From NCBI GenBank assembly GCA_963827595.1, contig CAWHBT010000016.1, positions 124,001 to 188,000 on the forward strand: a stretch of 64,000 nt of DNA, read 5' to 3'. This DNA is from DATEDA01 sp963827595 (GTDB taxonomy: Bacteria > Pseudomonadota > Gammaproteobacteria > Burkholderiales > SG8-39). Below are positions 19,318 through 27,879 of the stretch, piece by piece (the stretch's first letter is position 1; the number at the start of each line of letters is the position of its first letter). A program made the translations under genes and the position numbers. The notes beneath the pieces were generated by a model. That model had not been told where the DNA came from. It saw only the letters and a program-made list of their open reading frames with translations, and ran no database searches.

Positions 19318-20862
19318 GTGAACCTCGCGCACCTTCTCGCCCGAGCGGCGCGCGCCTTCCCCGGGCGACCCGCACTCGCCCTGGGCGAACGCATCGTCGC
19401 TGACTACGCGGCCCTCGCGCGCCGCTGCGCCGCGCTAGCCGCGGCGATGCGCTCCACGCTCGGGCTCGAGCCCGGGGATCGCATCGGCATCTTCGCCCGG
19501 AACTGCCCCGAGTACGTCGAGCTCCTCTGGGCAGGCTGGTGGGCAGGGCTGGCGGTCGTGCCGATCAACGCCAAGCTCCACCCGAAGGAGGCCGAATACA
19601 TCCTCGAGCACTCCGGCACGCGCGTCTGCTTCGTCACTCCCGACCTCGCTGACGGGATCACCCCGCTCGCCGAAAGCCTGGACGGGCTCGAGCGCGTGCT
19701 CGTGATCGGCAGCGCCGAGCACCGCCGACTCGCCGCCGCCGACGGCTCGCTCGACGTGGCGCCGGCGACGCCCGACGACCAGGCGTGGCTCTTCTACACC
19801 AGCGGCACGACGGGCCGGCCCAAGGGCGTGATGATCACGCACCGCAACCTGCTGGCGGCGGCCCTCTGCTACTTTGCCGACGTCGACGAGATCGGCCCCG
19901 ACGACTGCATCCTGCACGCGGCGCCGATGTCGCATGGCTCGGGGTTGTACAGCCTGCCGCACGTTGCGCGCGCGGCGAAGCAGGTTCTCCCCGAGGGCGG
20001 CGCGTTCGACGCCGCGGAGGTTTTCGACCTCGTGCGCGCCCATCGCGGCGTCGCCATGTTCGCCGCCCCGACCATGGTGAAGCGCCTGGTCGATCACGCG
20101 CGCGCGGCCAAGCCGTCCCTCGCCGGCCTGAAGACGGTCATCTACGGCGGCGGACCGATGTACCTCGCCGACATCCAGGACGCGCTCGCGGTCCTGGGGC
20201 AGCGCTTCGCGCAGATCTACGGCCAGGGCGAGAGCCCGATGACGATCACCGCGCTCGGCAAGCGCCACCTCGCCGACGTCTCGCACCCGCGCTACCTCCA
20301 GCGCATCGCGTCGGTGGGCGTCGCGCAGTCGGTCGTTGAGGTCCGGATCGCCGACGAAGCCGATCGGCTCGTTCCGGCCGGCACCTCCGGCGAGGTCCTG
20401 GTGCGAGGAGACGCGGTGATGAAGGGCTACTGGCGCAACCCGGAGGCGACCGCCGCCGCGCTGCGCAACGGTTGGCTCCACACCGGCGACGTGGGCGCGC
20501 TCGACGAGGATGGCTTCCTCACGCTCATGGACCGCTCCAAGGACCTCATCATCAGCGGCGGTTCGAACATCTACCCCCGCGAGATCGAGGAGGTGCTGCT
20601 CCGGCATCCGGGCGTGCACGAGGTGTCGGTCGTCGGGCGCCCGCATCCCGAGTGGGGCGAGGAGGTCGTCGCGTTCGTCGTGTGCCGGACCGGGACCGCG
20701 GCGCCCGAACCGGAGCTCGACGCGCTGTGCCTGCAGAACATCGCGCGGTTCAAGCGGCCGAAGGCCTACCGCTTCGTCGAGCGTCTGCCGAAGAACAACT
20801 ACGGGAAGGTGCTGAAGACCGAGCTGCGCGCGCAACTCCGCGCCGAGGACGGCAAGCCCTAG
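19318..20862 (+). CDS. Acyl-CoA synthetase (long-chain/medium-chain type)
   Basis: A 514-residue ANL-superfamily ligase starting at GTG. Motifs in order: FYTSGTTGRPKGVMITH (about 157-173), YGQGESPMT in place of the usual YG.TE, GWLHTGDVGALDEDGFL, DRSKDLIISGGSNIYPREIEE, and NNYGKVLKTEL with the catalytic lysine. Substrate not predictable. Its TAG stop directly abuts the stop of moaE on the other strand with no spacer. Confidence 0.88.
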   Translation: MNLAHLLARAARAFPGRPALALGERIVADYAALARRCAALAAAMRSTLGLEPGDRIGIFARNCPEYVELLWAGWWAGLAVVPINAKLHPKEAEYILEHSGTRVCFVTPDLADGITPLAESLDGLERVLVIGSAEHRRLAAADGSLDVAPATPDDQAWLFYTSGTTGRPKGVMITHRNLLAAALCYFADVDEIGPDDCILHAAPMSHGSGLYSLPHVARAAKQVLPEGGAFDAAEVFDLVRAHRGVAMFAAPTMVKRLVDHARAAKPSLAGLKTVIYGGGPMYLADIQDALAVLGQRFAQIYGQGESPMTITALGKRHLADVSHPRYLQRIASVGVAQSVVEVRIADEADRLVPAGTSGEVLVRGDAVMKGYWRNPEATAAALRNGWLHTGDVGALDEDGFLTLMDRSKDLIISGGSNIYPREIEEVLLRHPGVHEVSVVGRPHPEWGEEVVAFVVCRTGTAAPEPELDALCLQNIARFKRPKAYRFVERLPKNNYGKVLKTELRAQLRAEDGKP

Positions 20863-21333
20863 TCAGGCAACGTCCCGCTTGGGGCGCGCCCAGCGCTCCG
20901 CCGCATCGTCGTCGGCGGCCCGCGCGTCGACCCACCGGGCGCCCTCCGGCGTCCGCTCCTTCTTCCAGAACGGCGCCCGGGTCTTGAGGTAGTCCATGAT
21001 GAACTCGCACGCCGCGAAGGCGTCGCCGCGATGGCCGCCCGCCACGACCACGAGCACGATCTGATCGAGCGGCTTGAGCTCGCCGACACGGTGGATCACT
21101 GTAACGTCGATGATGCTCCAACGCGAGCTCGCCTCCGCGACGATCCTCTCGATCGCCTTCTCCGTCATGCCGGGATAGTGCTCGAGGGTGAGCGTAGCCA
21201 CCGCGTCTCCGTCGTTGCGGTCACGCACTACGCCGACGAAGCTCGCGACCGCCCCGACGGCGGTGTTCCCGGCGCGGAGCCGCGCGATCTCGGCGCCGGC
21301 GTCGAAGTCCTCGGTCTGGATGCGCACCGCCAT
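20863..21333 (-). CDS. moaE: Molybdopterin synthase catalytic subunit MoaE
   Basis: A 156-residue MoaE, the large subunit that converts cyclic pyranopterin monophosphate to molybdopterin with sulfur from MoaD. Recognised from GAVASFVGVVRD, LEHYPGMTEK, VVAGGHRGDAFAACEFIMDYLKT and the active-site lysine context APFWKKE. The ATG at 21333 is two bases after the moaD stop. Last gene of mobB-moeA-moaD-moaE. Confidence 0.96.
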   Translation of the reverse strand: MAVRIQTEDFDAGAEIARLRAGNTAVGAVASFVGVVRDRNDGDAVATLTLEHYPGMTEKAIERIVAEASSRWSIIDVTVIHRVGELKPLDQIVLVVVAGGHRGDAFAACEFIMDYLKTRAPFWKKERTPEGARWVDARAADDDAAERWARPKRDVA

Positions 21334-21335
21334 CG

Positions 21336-21599
21336 TCAGCCCCCGGTCACCGGCGGGAAGAACGCGACCTCGTCGCCGGGCTTGACCGGCGTCGTGGGCT
21401 CGGCCATTTCGTGGTTGACCGCGACGCGCAGCGCCCGGCCTTGCGCGAGCGTGCTCGCCCACGCCCCGCCCCGCGCCAGGAGATGCGCGCGCAGGGTCGC
21501 CACCGTGCCGACGCCAGCGGGCAGCACGAGCTCCTCGGCGGAGGTGCCGAGGTCCTCGCGCAGCTTTGCGAAGAAGACGAGCCTGAGTTTCGCGCTCAA
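21336..21599 (-). CDS. moaD: Molybdopterin synthase sulfur carrier MoaD
   Basis: An 87-residue ubiquitin-fold protein ending in the required Gly-Gly (FFPPVTGG), the residue pair that is adenylated and thiocarboxylated. The start overlaps the moeA stop as ATGA; moaE follows after two bases, so the two synthase subunits are translated together. Confidence 0.96.
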   Translation of the reverse strand: MSAKLRLVFFAKLREDLGTSAEELVLPAGVGTVATLRAHLLARGGAWASTLAQGRALRVAVNHEMAEPTTPVKPGDEVAFFPPVTGG

Positions 21600-22816
21600 A
21601 CGAGCAGCTCCGAAAACGGCAGGAACCGGACCACATCCCCGCGCTTGATCGGGTGCTGCGGCGGATTGTCAACCAGACCGTCGCCCCAGACCGTGGACGT
21701 GAGCACGCCGGAGCTCTGGTTCGGGAAGAGGTCCAGCCCACCGGACGCGTTCCATCTTACGCGCAGGAACTCGCGTCGGGCGTCCGGCTTCGGCCAGTCG
21801 AAATCGGCTCGGAGCGTGTACCCGTGCGGTTCGAGCCGGGTCGCGCCCTGGCACAGCAGCACGAACGGCCGGACGAACAGCACGAAGGTCACGAAGCTCG
21901 AGACCGGATTCCCCGGCAGGCCGATGAAGCTCGCCTCGCCGCCGTTCGCCCGCCGCACCCCGCCGAAGGCGAGCGGCCGGCCGGGCTTCATCGCAATCCG
22001 CCAGAGGTCGACGCGGCCCTCGGCGTCGACCGCTGGCCGGACATGGTCCTCCTCGCCGACCGAGACCCCGCCCGAGGTGACGATCAGATCGCTCGTCGCC
22101 GCGGCCCGGCGCAAGGCGTCACGCGTCGCAGCGAGCGTGTCGGGGACGATCCCGAGGTCCTCCACCTCGCAGCCGAGCATGCGCAGGAGGCCGGTCAGCG
22201 TGAACCGGCTGGAGTTGTAGATCGCGCCCGGGGGCAGCGGCTCGCCCGGCATCACGAGCTCGTTCCCGGTCGAGAACAGCGCCACCTTCAGCCGGCGATG
22301 GACGGGAAGCGTCACGAGTCCGACGGACGCAGCGAGGCCGATCTCCTGCGCGCGCAACCGCGTGCCGGCCTCAAGGATCGTGCTCTCTGCGCGGATGTCC
22401 TCGCCGGCGCGCCGGATGCACTCGCCGGGCTCCGGCCGATGGTTGACGACGACGACGTCGCCCTCCGCCGCGGTCTGCTCCTGCGGGACCACGGCGTCCG
22501 CGCCCGGAGGGATCGGCGCCCCGGTGAAGATCCGGGCGGCGGTGCCCGGCTCGAGAGGCTTGCCCAGGGCGCCGGCGGAAATCCGCTGAGCGATGCGCAG
22601 CCGGGCGCTCCCCGACGCGCAGTCCGCGGCGCGGACGGCGTAGCCGTCCATCGACGTGTTGTCGAGCGGCGGGACGTTCAGGGTCGAGACCTGCGGGCGG
22701 GCGAGCACGCGCCCGGTCGCGCCGAGCGTCGGGACGGTCTCGATCTCGCTCACGGCCCGCGCGCCCGCGCGGAGCCTCGCCAGCGCGTCGTCCACGGAAA
22801 GCAGGCCGCCGGTCAT
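21596..22816 (-). CDS. moeA: Molybdopterin molybdenumtransferase MoeA (copy 1)
   Basis: A 406-residue MoeA that inserts molybdate into adenylylated molybdopterin. Signature segments: PPLDNTSMDGYAVRAADC, RIFTGAPIPPGADAVV, FSTGNELVMPGE, SGGVSVGEEDHVRP, MKPGRPLAFG and GLPGNPVSSFVTF. It overlaps mobB and moaD by ATGA at both ends. A second MoeA (421 residues) is at 46086-47351, clearly diverged from this one, so two metal-insertion enzymes coexist. Confidence 0.96.
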   Translation of the reverse strand: MTGGLLSVDDALARLRAGARAVSEIETVPTLGATGRVLARPQVSTLNVPPLDNTSMDGYAVRAADCASGSARLRIAQRISAGALGKPLEPGTAARIFTGAPIPPGADAVVPQEQTAAEGDVVVVNHRPEPGECIRRAGEDIRAESTILEAGTRLRAQEIGLAASVGLVTLPVHRRLKVALFSTGNELVMPGEPLPPGAIYNSSRFTLTGLLRMLGCEVEDLGIVPDTLAATRDALRRAAATSDLIVTSGGVSVGEEDHVRPAVDAEGRVDLWRIAMKPGRPLAFGGVRRANGGEASFIGLPGNPVSSFVTFVLFVRPFVLLCQGATRLEPHGYTLRADFDWPKPDARREFLRVRWNASGGLDLFPNQSSGVLTSTVWGDGLVDNPPQHPIKRGDVVRFLPFSELLV

Positions 22817-23307
22817 TTGAACCCGCTCCGGGCGAGGATGAAGTCCGCGATGCCATCGTGGTCGCGCAGGTCGAACCGCGGCAGCTTCGTCGCGACCGGT
22901 ACGTCGGCCGCGATCGCGACGATGTGCGAATCCTCCGGATGCAGGAATGGCTTGCCGTTTGCTTCCCGGTAGATCTCAAGCTTCGGCATCGGATAGTGCT
23001 TGTAGCCCTCGACCAGGAGCAGGTCGCACGGCGACACCCGTTTGATCTGCTCGTCGAGGCCCGGTTCGGGCTCGCCGCGCAGCTCGTGCATTACGACCCA
23101 GCGGTTCACCGAGCTCACCACGACCTCCTTGCACCCCGCTTCCCGGTGGCGGTAGGAATCCTTCCCGGGCAGGTCGATGTCGAACGAGTGGTGCGCGTGC
23201 TTGACCAGCGACACGGTCAGGCCCGCCCCGACGAAGCGCGGGACGAGATGCTCGATCAGGGTGGTCTTGCCGCTGCCGGACCAGCCGGCAAAGCCGAACA
23301 CTTTCAT
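22813..23307 (-). CDS. mobB: Molybdopterin-guanine dinucleotide biosynthesis adaptor MobB
   Basis: A 164-residue GTP-binding adaptor that assists MobA. P-loop GWSGSGKTTL at residues 8-17, KHAHHSFDIDLPGKDSYRH and LLLVEGYKHYPMPK are typical of the family. The ATG at 23307 is chosen because the P-loop begins seven residues later; the frame remains open upstream across an intergenic region with no coding character. First gene of the leftward Moco cluster. Confidence 0.94.
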   Translation of the reverse strand: MKVFGFAGWSGSGKTTLIEHLVPRFVGAGLTVSLVKHAHHSFDIDLPGKDSYRHREAGCKEVVVSSVNRWVVMHELRGEPEPGLDEQIKRVSPCDLLLVEGYKHYPMPKLEIYREANGKPFLHPEDSHIVAIAADVPVATKLPRFDLRDHDGIADFILARSGFK

Positions 23308-23461
23308 GCGTGCGTGCGAAGGATCGCTGGCGCCAGCCCGCACCCATGGGTCGGCCCGCCAAACCTCTTGATTGCAAAGGTCGAATCTTAACAGGGCCCG
23401 CGGGGCTGAAGCCCCTCTCGTGAGGCGCTGAAACCGATTTGCAATGTCATCAAGCGATAAT

Positions 23462-23483
23462 CTTCGAGCTTGCCTGCTCGAAG
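23462..23483. promoter_or_regulatory. Inverted repeat upstream of arsC
   Basis: CTTCGAGC and GCTCGAAG flank TTGCCT, a perfect 8-base inverted repeat ending a few bases before the arsC Shine-Dalgarno (AAAGGGGGA). It could be an operator or an mRNA stem next to the ribosome binding site. It is not related to the ATTTCCATAT dyad in front of arsR. Confidence 0.45.
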
Positions 23484-23499
23484 CCCAAAGGGGGACCCG

Positions 23500-24033
23500 A
23501 TGAGCGACCACACCAGACGTGTCTACAACGTGCTCTTCCTCTGCACTGGAAACTCCGCGCGGTCGATCATGGCCGAGGCGATCCTGAACGAGGTCGGCAA
23601 GGGCCGCTTCAAAGCGTTCAGCGCCGGGAGCCATCCGAAGGGCGAGGTGAGCCCGTATGCCCTCGAGCAACTGCGCCACGCACGCCTGCCGACCGACGGG
23701 CTCGCCAGCAAGAGCTGGGATGAGTTCGCGAAACCCGGGGCGCCCCGCCTCGACTTCGTGTTCACGGTTTGCGATCAGGCCGCAGGCGAGGTCTGTCCGA
23801 TCTGGCCGGGCCAGCCGCTGACCGCCCACTGGGGTGTGCCTGATCCGGTTGCAGTTCAGCGCAATGCCGAGGCGATCCGACGGGCGTTCTTCGTCGCCTA
23901 CGACGTGCTGTTCCGGCGCATCGGCTTGTTCACCGTCCTTCGACTCGAAAGTCTCGAGCGCTTGGCCCTCCAAATAAAGCTGGACGAAATCGGCAAGACC
24001 ACCGGCGAGAACTCAGCCGATCAGGCAGCGTGA
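23500..24033 (+). CDS. arsC: Arsenate reductase ArsC, low-molecular-weight phosphatase type
   Basis: A 177-residue protein of the LMW tyrosine phosphatase fold. The P-loop NVLFLCTGNSARSIMAEA (catalytic Cys in CTGNSARS) matches arsenate reductases, and the second cysteine region DFVFTVCDQAAGEVCP gives the further thiols needed to relay electrons, as in thioredoxin-coupled enzymes. The C-terminal ~35 residues are longer than the minimal fold. ATG at 23500 follows AAAGGGGGA. Four bases separate it from the aquaporin gene, so arsenite made here is probably handed to that channel. Confidence 0.9.
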   Translation: MSDHTRRVYNVLFLCTGNSARSIMAEAILNEVGKGRFKAFSAGSHPKGEVSPYALEQLRHARLPTDGLASKSWDEFAKPGAPRLDFVFTVCDQAAGEVCPIWPGQPLTAHWGVPDPVAVQRNAEAIRRAFFVAYDVLFRRIGLFTVLRLESLERLALQIKLDEIGKTTGENSADQAA

Positions 24034-24037
24034 GCGT

Positions 24038-24700
24038 GTGAGCCTGCGGCGTCGCCTGGCCGCCGAGTTCGTCGGCACGGCGCTGCTCCTCGTGGCGGTG
24101 GTCGGGTCGGGGATCATGGGCCAGCGACTCGCCCAGGGCAACGACGCGATCACCCTCCTCGCCAACTCACTCGCCACCGGCGCAGCCCTCGCGGTCCTCA
24201 TCGCGATCCTCTCCCCGGTCTCCGGCGCGCATTTCAATCCGGTCGTCTCGCTCGTGGAGTCCTGGTTCGGCCGGCTGGGCTTCAGCGTCGCCCTTGCCTA
24301 CATCCTGGTCCAGATCCTGGGCGGCATCGCCGGTGTCGCTGCGACCCATTTGATGTTCGGCGATCCGGTCTTCTTCGCGTCCACGAAAGCGCGGGCCGGG
24401 TGGCCGCAACTCTGGAGCGAGGTGGTGGCGACCTTTGGCCTCCTCCTAGCGATTCTCGGCGGCGTCCGGTTCCGTCCCCAGTCGGTGCCGGTGCTCGTCG
24501 GGGCCTACATCGCCGCCGCCTACTGGTTCACGGCCTCGACGTCGTTCGCGAACCCGGCCGTGACCATCGCGCGCTCGCTGACCGATACCTTCGCCGGAAT
24601 CCGGCCTGCTGACGCGCCGGGTTTCATCGCCGCCCAGGTCGTGGGCGCCGCGGCTGCGGCCGTGGTCGGCCGCTGGCTCTTCGCGCCGAACGCCGATTAG
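24038..24700 (+). CDS. MIP-family aquaglyceroporin, AqpS-like arsenite channel
   Basis: A 220-residue six-helix channel with the two half-helix motifs NPV (GAHFNPVVS) and NPA (FANPAVT), the pore signature of aquaporins. GTG start. Placement directly after arsC matches the AqpS-ArsC arrangement known from Sinorhizobium, in which arsenite leaves through the channel and no ArsB or Acr3 pump is needed; none is present here. Its stop codon overlaps that of arsI on the other strand. Substrate assignment rests on context. Confidence 0.87.
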   Translation: MSLRRRLAAEFVGTALLLVAVVGSGIMGQRLAQGNDAITLLANSLATGAALAVLIAILSPVSGAHFNPVVSLVESWFGRLGFSVALAYILVQILGGIAGVAATHLMFGDPVFFASTKARAGWPQLWSEVVATFGLLLAILGGVRFRPQSVPVLVGAYIAAAYWFTASTSFANPAVTIARSLTDTFAGIRPADAPGFIAAQVVGAAAAAVVGRWLFAPNAD

Positions 24701-25125
24701 GCCGGCGCGCAGCAGGCGACTTGCTCACCGTCGCTGGCCGGACGAGTGGCGGTCCCGTAGACCGGGATTGACTCGAGCGTGTGCCACGCCTCCCAGGCGA
24801 TCCCTTGCGGATCCTCGACCCAGTACTTGTTCGAGCGCGCGTAGCAGCACGCGGCATCCTTCTGGGCCACGTAGGCCTGGTCCGCGCGGGCGAGACGCGC
24901 GCGGACGTCTTCGAGCTCCGCCTCGTTCTCGGCCTGGATCCCGACGTGATCGATCCCGACCTGGTCCGCCCGCGTGGAGATCGCGAAGTTCACGCGCGGG
25001 TCCTCGAGCATCCACTTCGCGTAATCCGGTTTGCGAACCGCCGGATCGGTGCCGAAGAGCATCGAGTAGAACCGGACGCTCTGGTCGAGGTCCTTGACGG
25101 CGACGTGCATGTGAAAGCGCTTCAT
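24697..25125 (-). CDS. arsI: ArsI-type C-As lyase / CadI-like glyoxalase-fold protein
   Basis: A 142-residue VOC-fold protein. The N-terminus MKRFHMHVAVKDLDQSVRFYSMLFG and the vicinal cysteines in DAACCYARSNKYWVEDP are the features of ArsI, the non-heme iron dioxygenase that cleaves methyl or aromatic groups from trivalent organoarsenicals; another CC pair is near the end (QVACCAPA). It overlaps arsR by ATGA. CadI-type proteins share the fold, so the alternative is a metal-induced protein of unclear activity. Confidence 0.88.
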   Translation of the reverse strand: MKRFHMHVAVKDLDQSVRFYSMLFGTDPAVRKPDYAKWMLEDPRVNFAISTRADQVGIDHVGIQAENEAELEDVRARLARADQAYVAQKDAACCYARSNKYWVEDPQGIAWEAWHTLESIPVYGTATRPASDGEQVACCAPA

Positions 25126-25460
25126 TTGCGGGCTCCTTTGCGGTGGATCTGAATCGTGGCGGCAGGCGCGCAGCGGCCGCGCGCACAGCAGTTCTCGGTG
25201 AGAAAACCCTGCAGGCCGCTCATGGCGTCGAAGTCCGGGGCGTAATAGATGAACCGCCCCGCCTGCCGCCCACGCACCAGTCCGGCATTCGCGAGTTGCG
25301 CGAGGTGAAAGGACAGCGTGGCGGGGGGCAGGTCGAGCTCCGCTGCGATGTCCCCCGCGGCGATGCCTTCCGGACCGGCCTCGACGAGCAGCCGGAATAC
25401 CGCGAGCCGGGTTTCCTGCGCCAGCGCACCGAGGGCCTGGACGGCGTCCTTCATTTCCAT
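25122..25460 (-). CDS. arsR: ArsR/SmtB-family arsenic-responsive repressor
   Basis: A 112-residue winged-helix repressor with the recognition region LPPATLSFHLAQLANAGLV and C-terminal thiols NCCARGRC that probably bind arsenite. The ATG at 25460 starts MEMKDAVQALG; a second ATG is at 25454 and a longer upstream frame passes through the promoter. Promoter spacing places the transcript 5' end at the ATG, so the mRNA looks leaderless. It would repress itself and arsI through the dyad at 25453-25480. Confidence 0.92.
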   Translation of the reverse strand: MEMKDAVQALGALAQETRLAVFRLLVEAGPEGIAAGDIAAELDLPPATLSFHLAQLANAGLVRGRQAGRFIYYAPDFDAMSGLQGFLTENCCARGRCAPAATIQIHRKGARK

Positions 25461-25480
25461 ATTTCCAATAATATGGAAAT
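25453..25480. promoter_or_regulatory. Probable ArsR operator (perfect dyad)
   Basis: ATTTCCATAT and ATATGGAAAT, separated by 8 bases, form a perfect 10-base inverted repeat. It covers the -10 element and the start codons of arsR, so binding would block both polymerase and initiation. Confidence 0.75.
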
Positions 25481-25495
25481 ATCGCCGGTTGTCAA
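25468..25495 (-). promoter_or_regulatory. Sigma-70 promoter of arsR-arsI
   Basis: On the minus strand TTGACA (25490-25495, perfect), a 16-base spacer and TATTAT (25468-25473). Start of transcription is predicted at or one or two bases before the arsR ATG at 25460, giving a leaderless mRNA. Confidence 0.75.
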
Positions 25496-25518
25496 GCCCG
25501 GGGAAACGAGCCAACCCC

Positions 25519-27036
25519 TTAGGCGGTCACCACCGGGATCTTCCCGATCTTCCCCCGCCACTCGGCCGGACCGGACTTGTGCACCGCGCCGCCCGCGCTG
25601 TCCACGGCGACCGTCACCGGCATGTCCTTCACCTCGAACTCGTAGATCGCCTCCATGCCGAGATCGTGGAACGCGAGGGCCTTGGACGACCGGATCGCCT
25701 TGGAGATGAGGTAGGCCGCACCGCCCACGGCGATGCAGTAGACCGCCCCGTGCTTCTTGATCGACTCCGTGGCGGCCGCGCCCCGCTCGGATTTCCCGAT
25801 CATTCCGAGCAGGCCTGCCTGCGAGAGCATCGTCTCGACGAACCGGTCCATCCGGGAGGACGTGGTGGGGCCCGCCGGGCCGACCGCCTCCCCGCCCACG
25901 GCGTCGACGGGGCCGACGTAGTAAATGAACCGGTTCTTGAAGTCCACCGGCAGCCGCTCACCCTTCCCCAGCAGGTCGGTGAGGCGCTTGTGCGCGGCGT
26001 CGCGGCCGGTGAGCATCTTTCCGGAGAGCAGCAGCCGGTCGCCCGCCTTCCAGGTCGCGACCTCCGCGCGCGTGAGCTTGTCGAGGTCGACACGCCTGCT
26101 CGCCGAGTGATCGAGCGTGAGCTTCGGCCAGTCGTCGAGGCTCGGCGGCTCGAACCGCGCCGGGCCGCTGCCGTCGAGCTCGAAGTGGATGTGACGAGTC
26201 GCCGCGCAGTTGGGCAGCAGCGCTACCGGTTTCGACGCGGCGTGCGTCGGGTACGCCGTGACCTTCACGTCGAGCACGGTGGTGAGCCCGCCCAGGCCCT
26301 GGGCCCCGATGCCGAGCGCGTTCACCTTCTCGTACAGCTCGAGCCGCAGCTCCTCGTAGCGGTCCTGCGGCCCGCGCGCCCGCAGCTCGTGCAGGTTGAT
26401 CGGCTCCATCATCGCCCACTTCGCCATCAGCATCGCCTTCTCCGGCGAGCCGCCGATCCCCACCGAAAGGATCCCGGGAGGACACCAGTCCGCGCCCATC
26501 GTCGGCACCTGCCCCAGGACCCAGTCGACGACACTGTCGTTCGGCAGCAGCATCGCGAACCGTGACTTGTTCTCCGAGCCGCCGCCCTTCGCGGCGACGA
26601 TGACCTCGACCTTGTCGCCGGGGACGAGCTGCACGTGCGTCACCGCCGGGGTGTTGTCCTTGGTGTTGATGCGCTTCCCGTCCGGGTCGGCGAGCATCGA
26701 GCCGCGCAGCGGGTTGACCTTGTCGGTGTAGGCACGACGCACGCCCTCGTTGACCATGTCCTCGAGCGATCAATCGGTGTCCCAGCGCACGTCCATGCCC
26801 ACCTTGAGGAAGGCGATGGCGATCCCGGTGTCCTGGCACATCGGGCGATGCCCCTCCGCGCTCATGCGCGAGTTGATGAGGAGCTGCGCCATCGCGTCCT
26901 TCGCCGCCGGCGACTGCTCGCGCTCGTACGCCTCGTGGAGGCCCCGGAGATAGTCGGCCGGGTGGTAGTAGGAGATGAACTGGAACGCGTCGGCGACCGA
27001 CTGGATGAAGTCGGCCTTCCTGATGGCGGCGGACAT
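25519..27036 (-). CDS. Class I fumarate hydratase (two-domain, Fe-S), with in-frame TGA
   Basis: About 505 residues of the single-chain class I fumarase family, which hydrates fumarate to malate with a [4Fe-4S] cluster. The N-terminal part has SRMSAEGHRPMCQDTG, the middle GGGSENKS, ADWCPPG and PNCAATRH with the cluster cysteines, and the C-terminal part SGKMLTGRDAAHKR and GPAGPTTSSRM. A TGA at 26770-26772 interrupts the frame after VRWDTD, in a variable loop, and the same frame resumes at once (SLEDMVNEG). This is one substitution or a sequencing error; an ATG five codons later could allow reinitiation of the C-terminal part. Confidence 0.88.
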
Positions 27037-27090
27037 GCGGGTGGCTCCGGGAGGTCTCCCGCGAGTGTAAGCCAGGGGCGATCGCGACGC

Positions 27091-27879
27091 TCAGGCCGGG
27101 CCGGACGCGGGCAGGCAGACGCGCCGTCGCGTCCCGTCCGGCAGGGCGGCATCCACCACGCGGACGTCGACCGCGTAGAGCGCGTGCAGCGATTCCGAAG
27201 TGAGCACCTCGCGCGGCGTCCCCTGCGCCACGAGCTCGCCCCCGCGCAGCAGCGCGACACGGTCCGCGCACTGAAACGCCTGGTCGGGATCGTGCGTCGA
27301 CAGCAGCAGCCCGATTCCCGAGCGCGCGAGCGCGGTGACGTGATCGAGAACCCGGAGCTGGTTGCCGAAGTCCAGGCTCGCGGTCGGCTCGTCCATGACG
27401 AGCAGCGGCGCCGCCTGCGCGAGCGCGCGTGCGATCAGCGTCAGCTGTCGCTCGCCGCCCGAGATGCGCGTGTAGACCGCGTCGGCGAGCCGGCCGAGCC
27501 CCAGCCGCTCCATCGCTTCGTCCGCAAATTCCCGATCGCGGCGCGACGGGCCGGCGAACGCCGCGAGGTGTGCGGTGCGGCCCATGAGCACCACATCGCG
27601 TACCGTGAACGGGAAGTATCCGGTATGCGCCTGCGGCACGTAGCCGATGCGTTTCGCGACCTCGCGCCGCGCCAGCGTCGTCAGGTCGGAGTCGCCGAGC
27701 AGGACCTGTCCCCCTTGCGCGGGAAGCAGCCCGAGCAGTGTGCGGAACAGCGTCGTCTTGCCGCCGCCGTTCGGGCCGAGGAGGCAAACGATCTCGCCGG
27801 CCCCGAGAGTGAGCGACGCGTTGCGGCCGACCGGGTGGCCCCGGTAACCGAACGCGAGGTCGCGCGCCTCGAGCCTCAC
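27091..27879 (-). CDS. FecE/BtuD-type ABC ATPase (MolC-like)
   Basis: A 262-residue ATPase: Walker A GPNGGGKTT, Q-loop YVPQAHTGYFPF, signature ISGGERQLTLIARALAQ and Walker B LLVMDEPTASLD. The GTG start at 27879 overlaps the permease stop (GTGA). It completes a binding protein-permease-ATPase set of the type II (B12/siderophore) importer class. Because the set is in one operon with tungstate uptake genes and a molbindin, a MolBCA-like molybdate/tungstate importer is more likely than a cobalamin or siderophore importer; that is inference. Confidence 0.9.
   Translation of the reverse strand: MRLEARDLAFGYRGHPVGRNASLTLGAGEIVCLLGPNGGGKTTLFRTLLGLLPAQGGQVLLGDSDLTTLARREVAKRIGYVPQAHTGYFPFTVRDVVLMGRTAHLAAFAGPSRRDREFADEAMERLGLGRLADAVYTRISGGERQLTLIARALAQAAPLLVMDEPTASLDFGNQLRVLDHVTALARSGIGLLLSTHDPDQAFQCADRVALLRGGELVAQGTPREVLTSESLHALYAVDVRVVDAALPDGTRRRVCLPASGPA

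Noticed and set aside
26770..26772. Selenocysteine or stop-codon reassignment at the fumarase TGA
   Set aside because: TGA ends many genes in this window and no fumarase has selenocysteine at this loop; mutation or sequence error is simpler.
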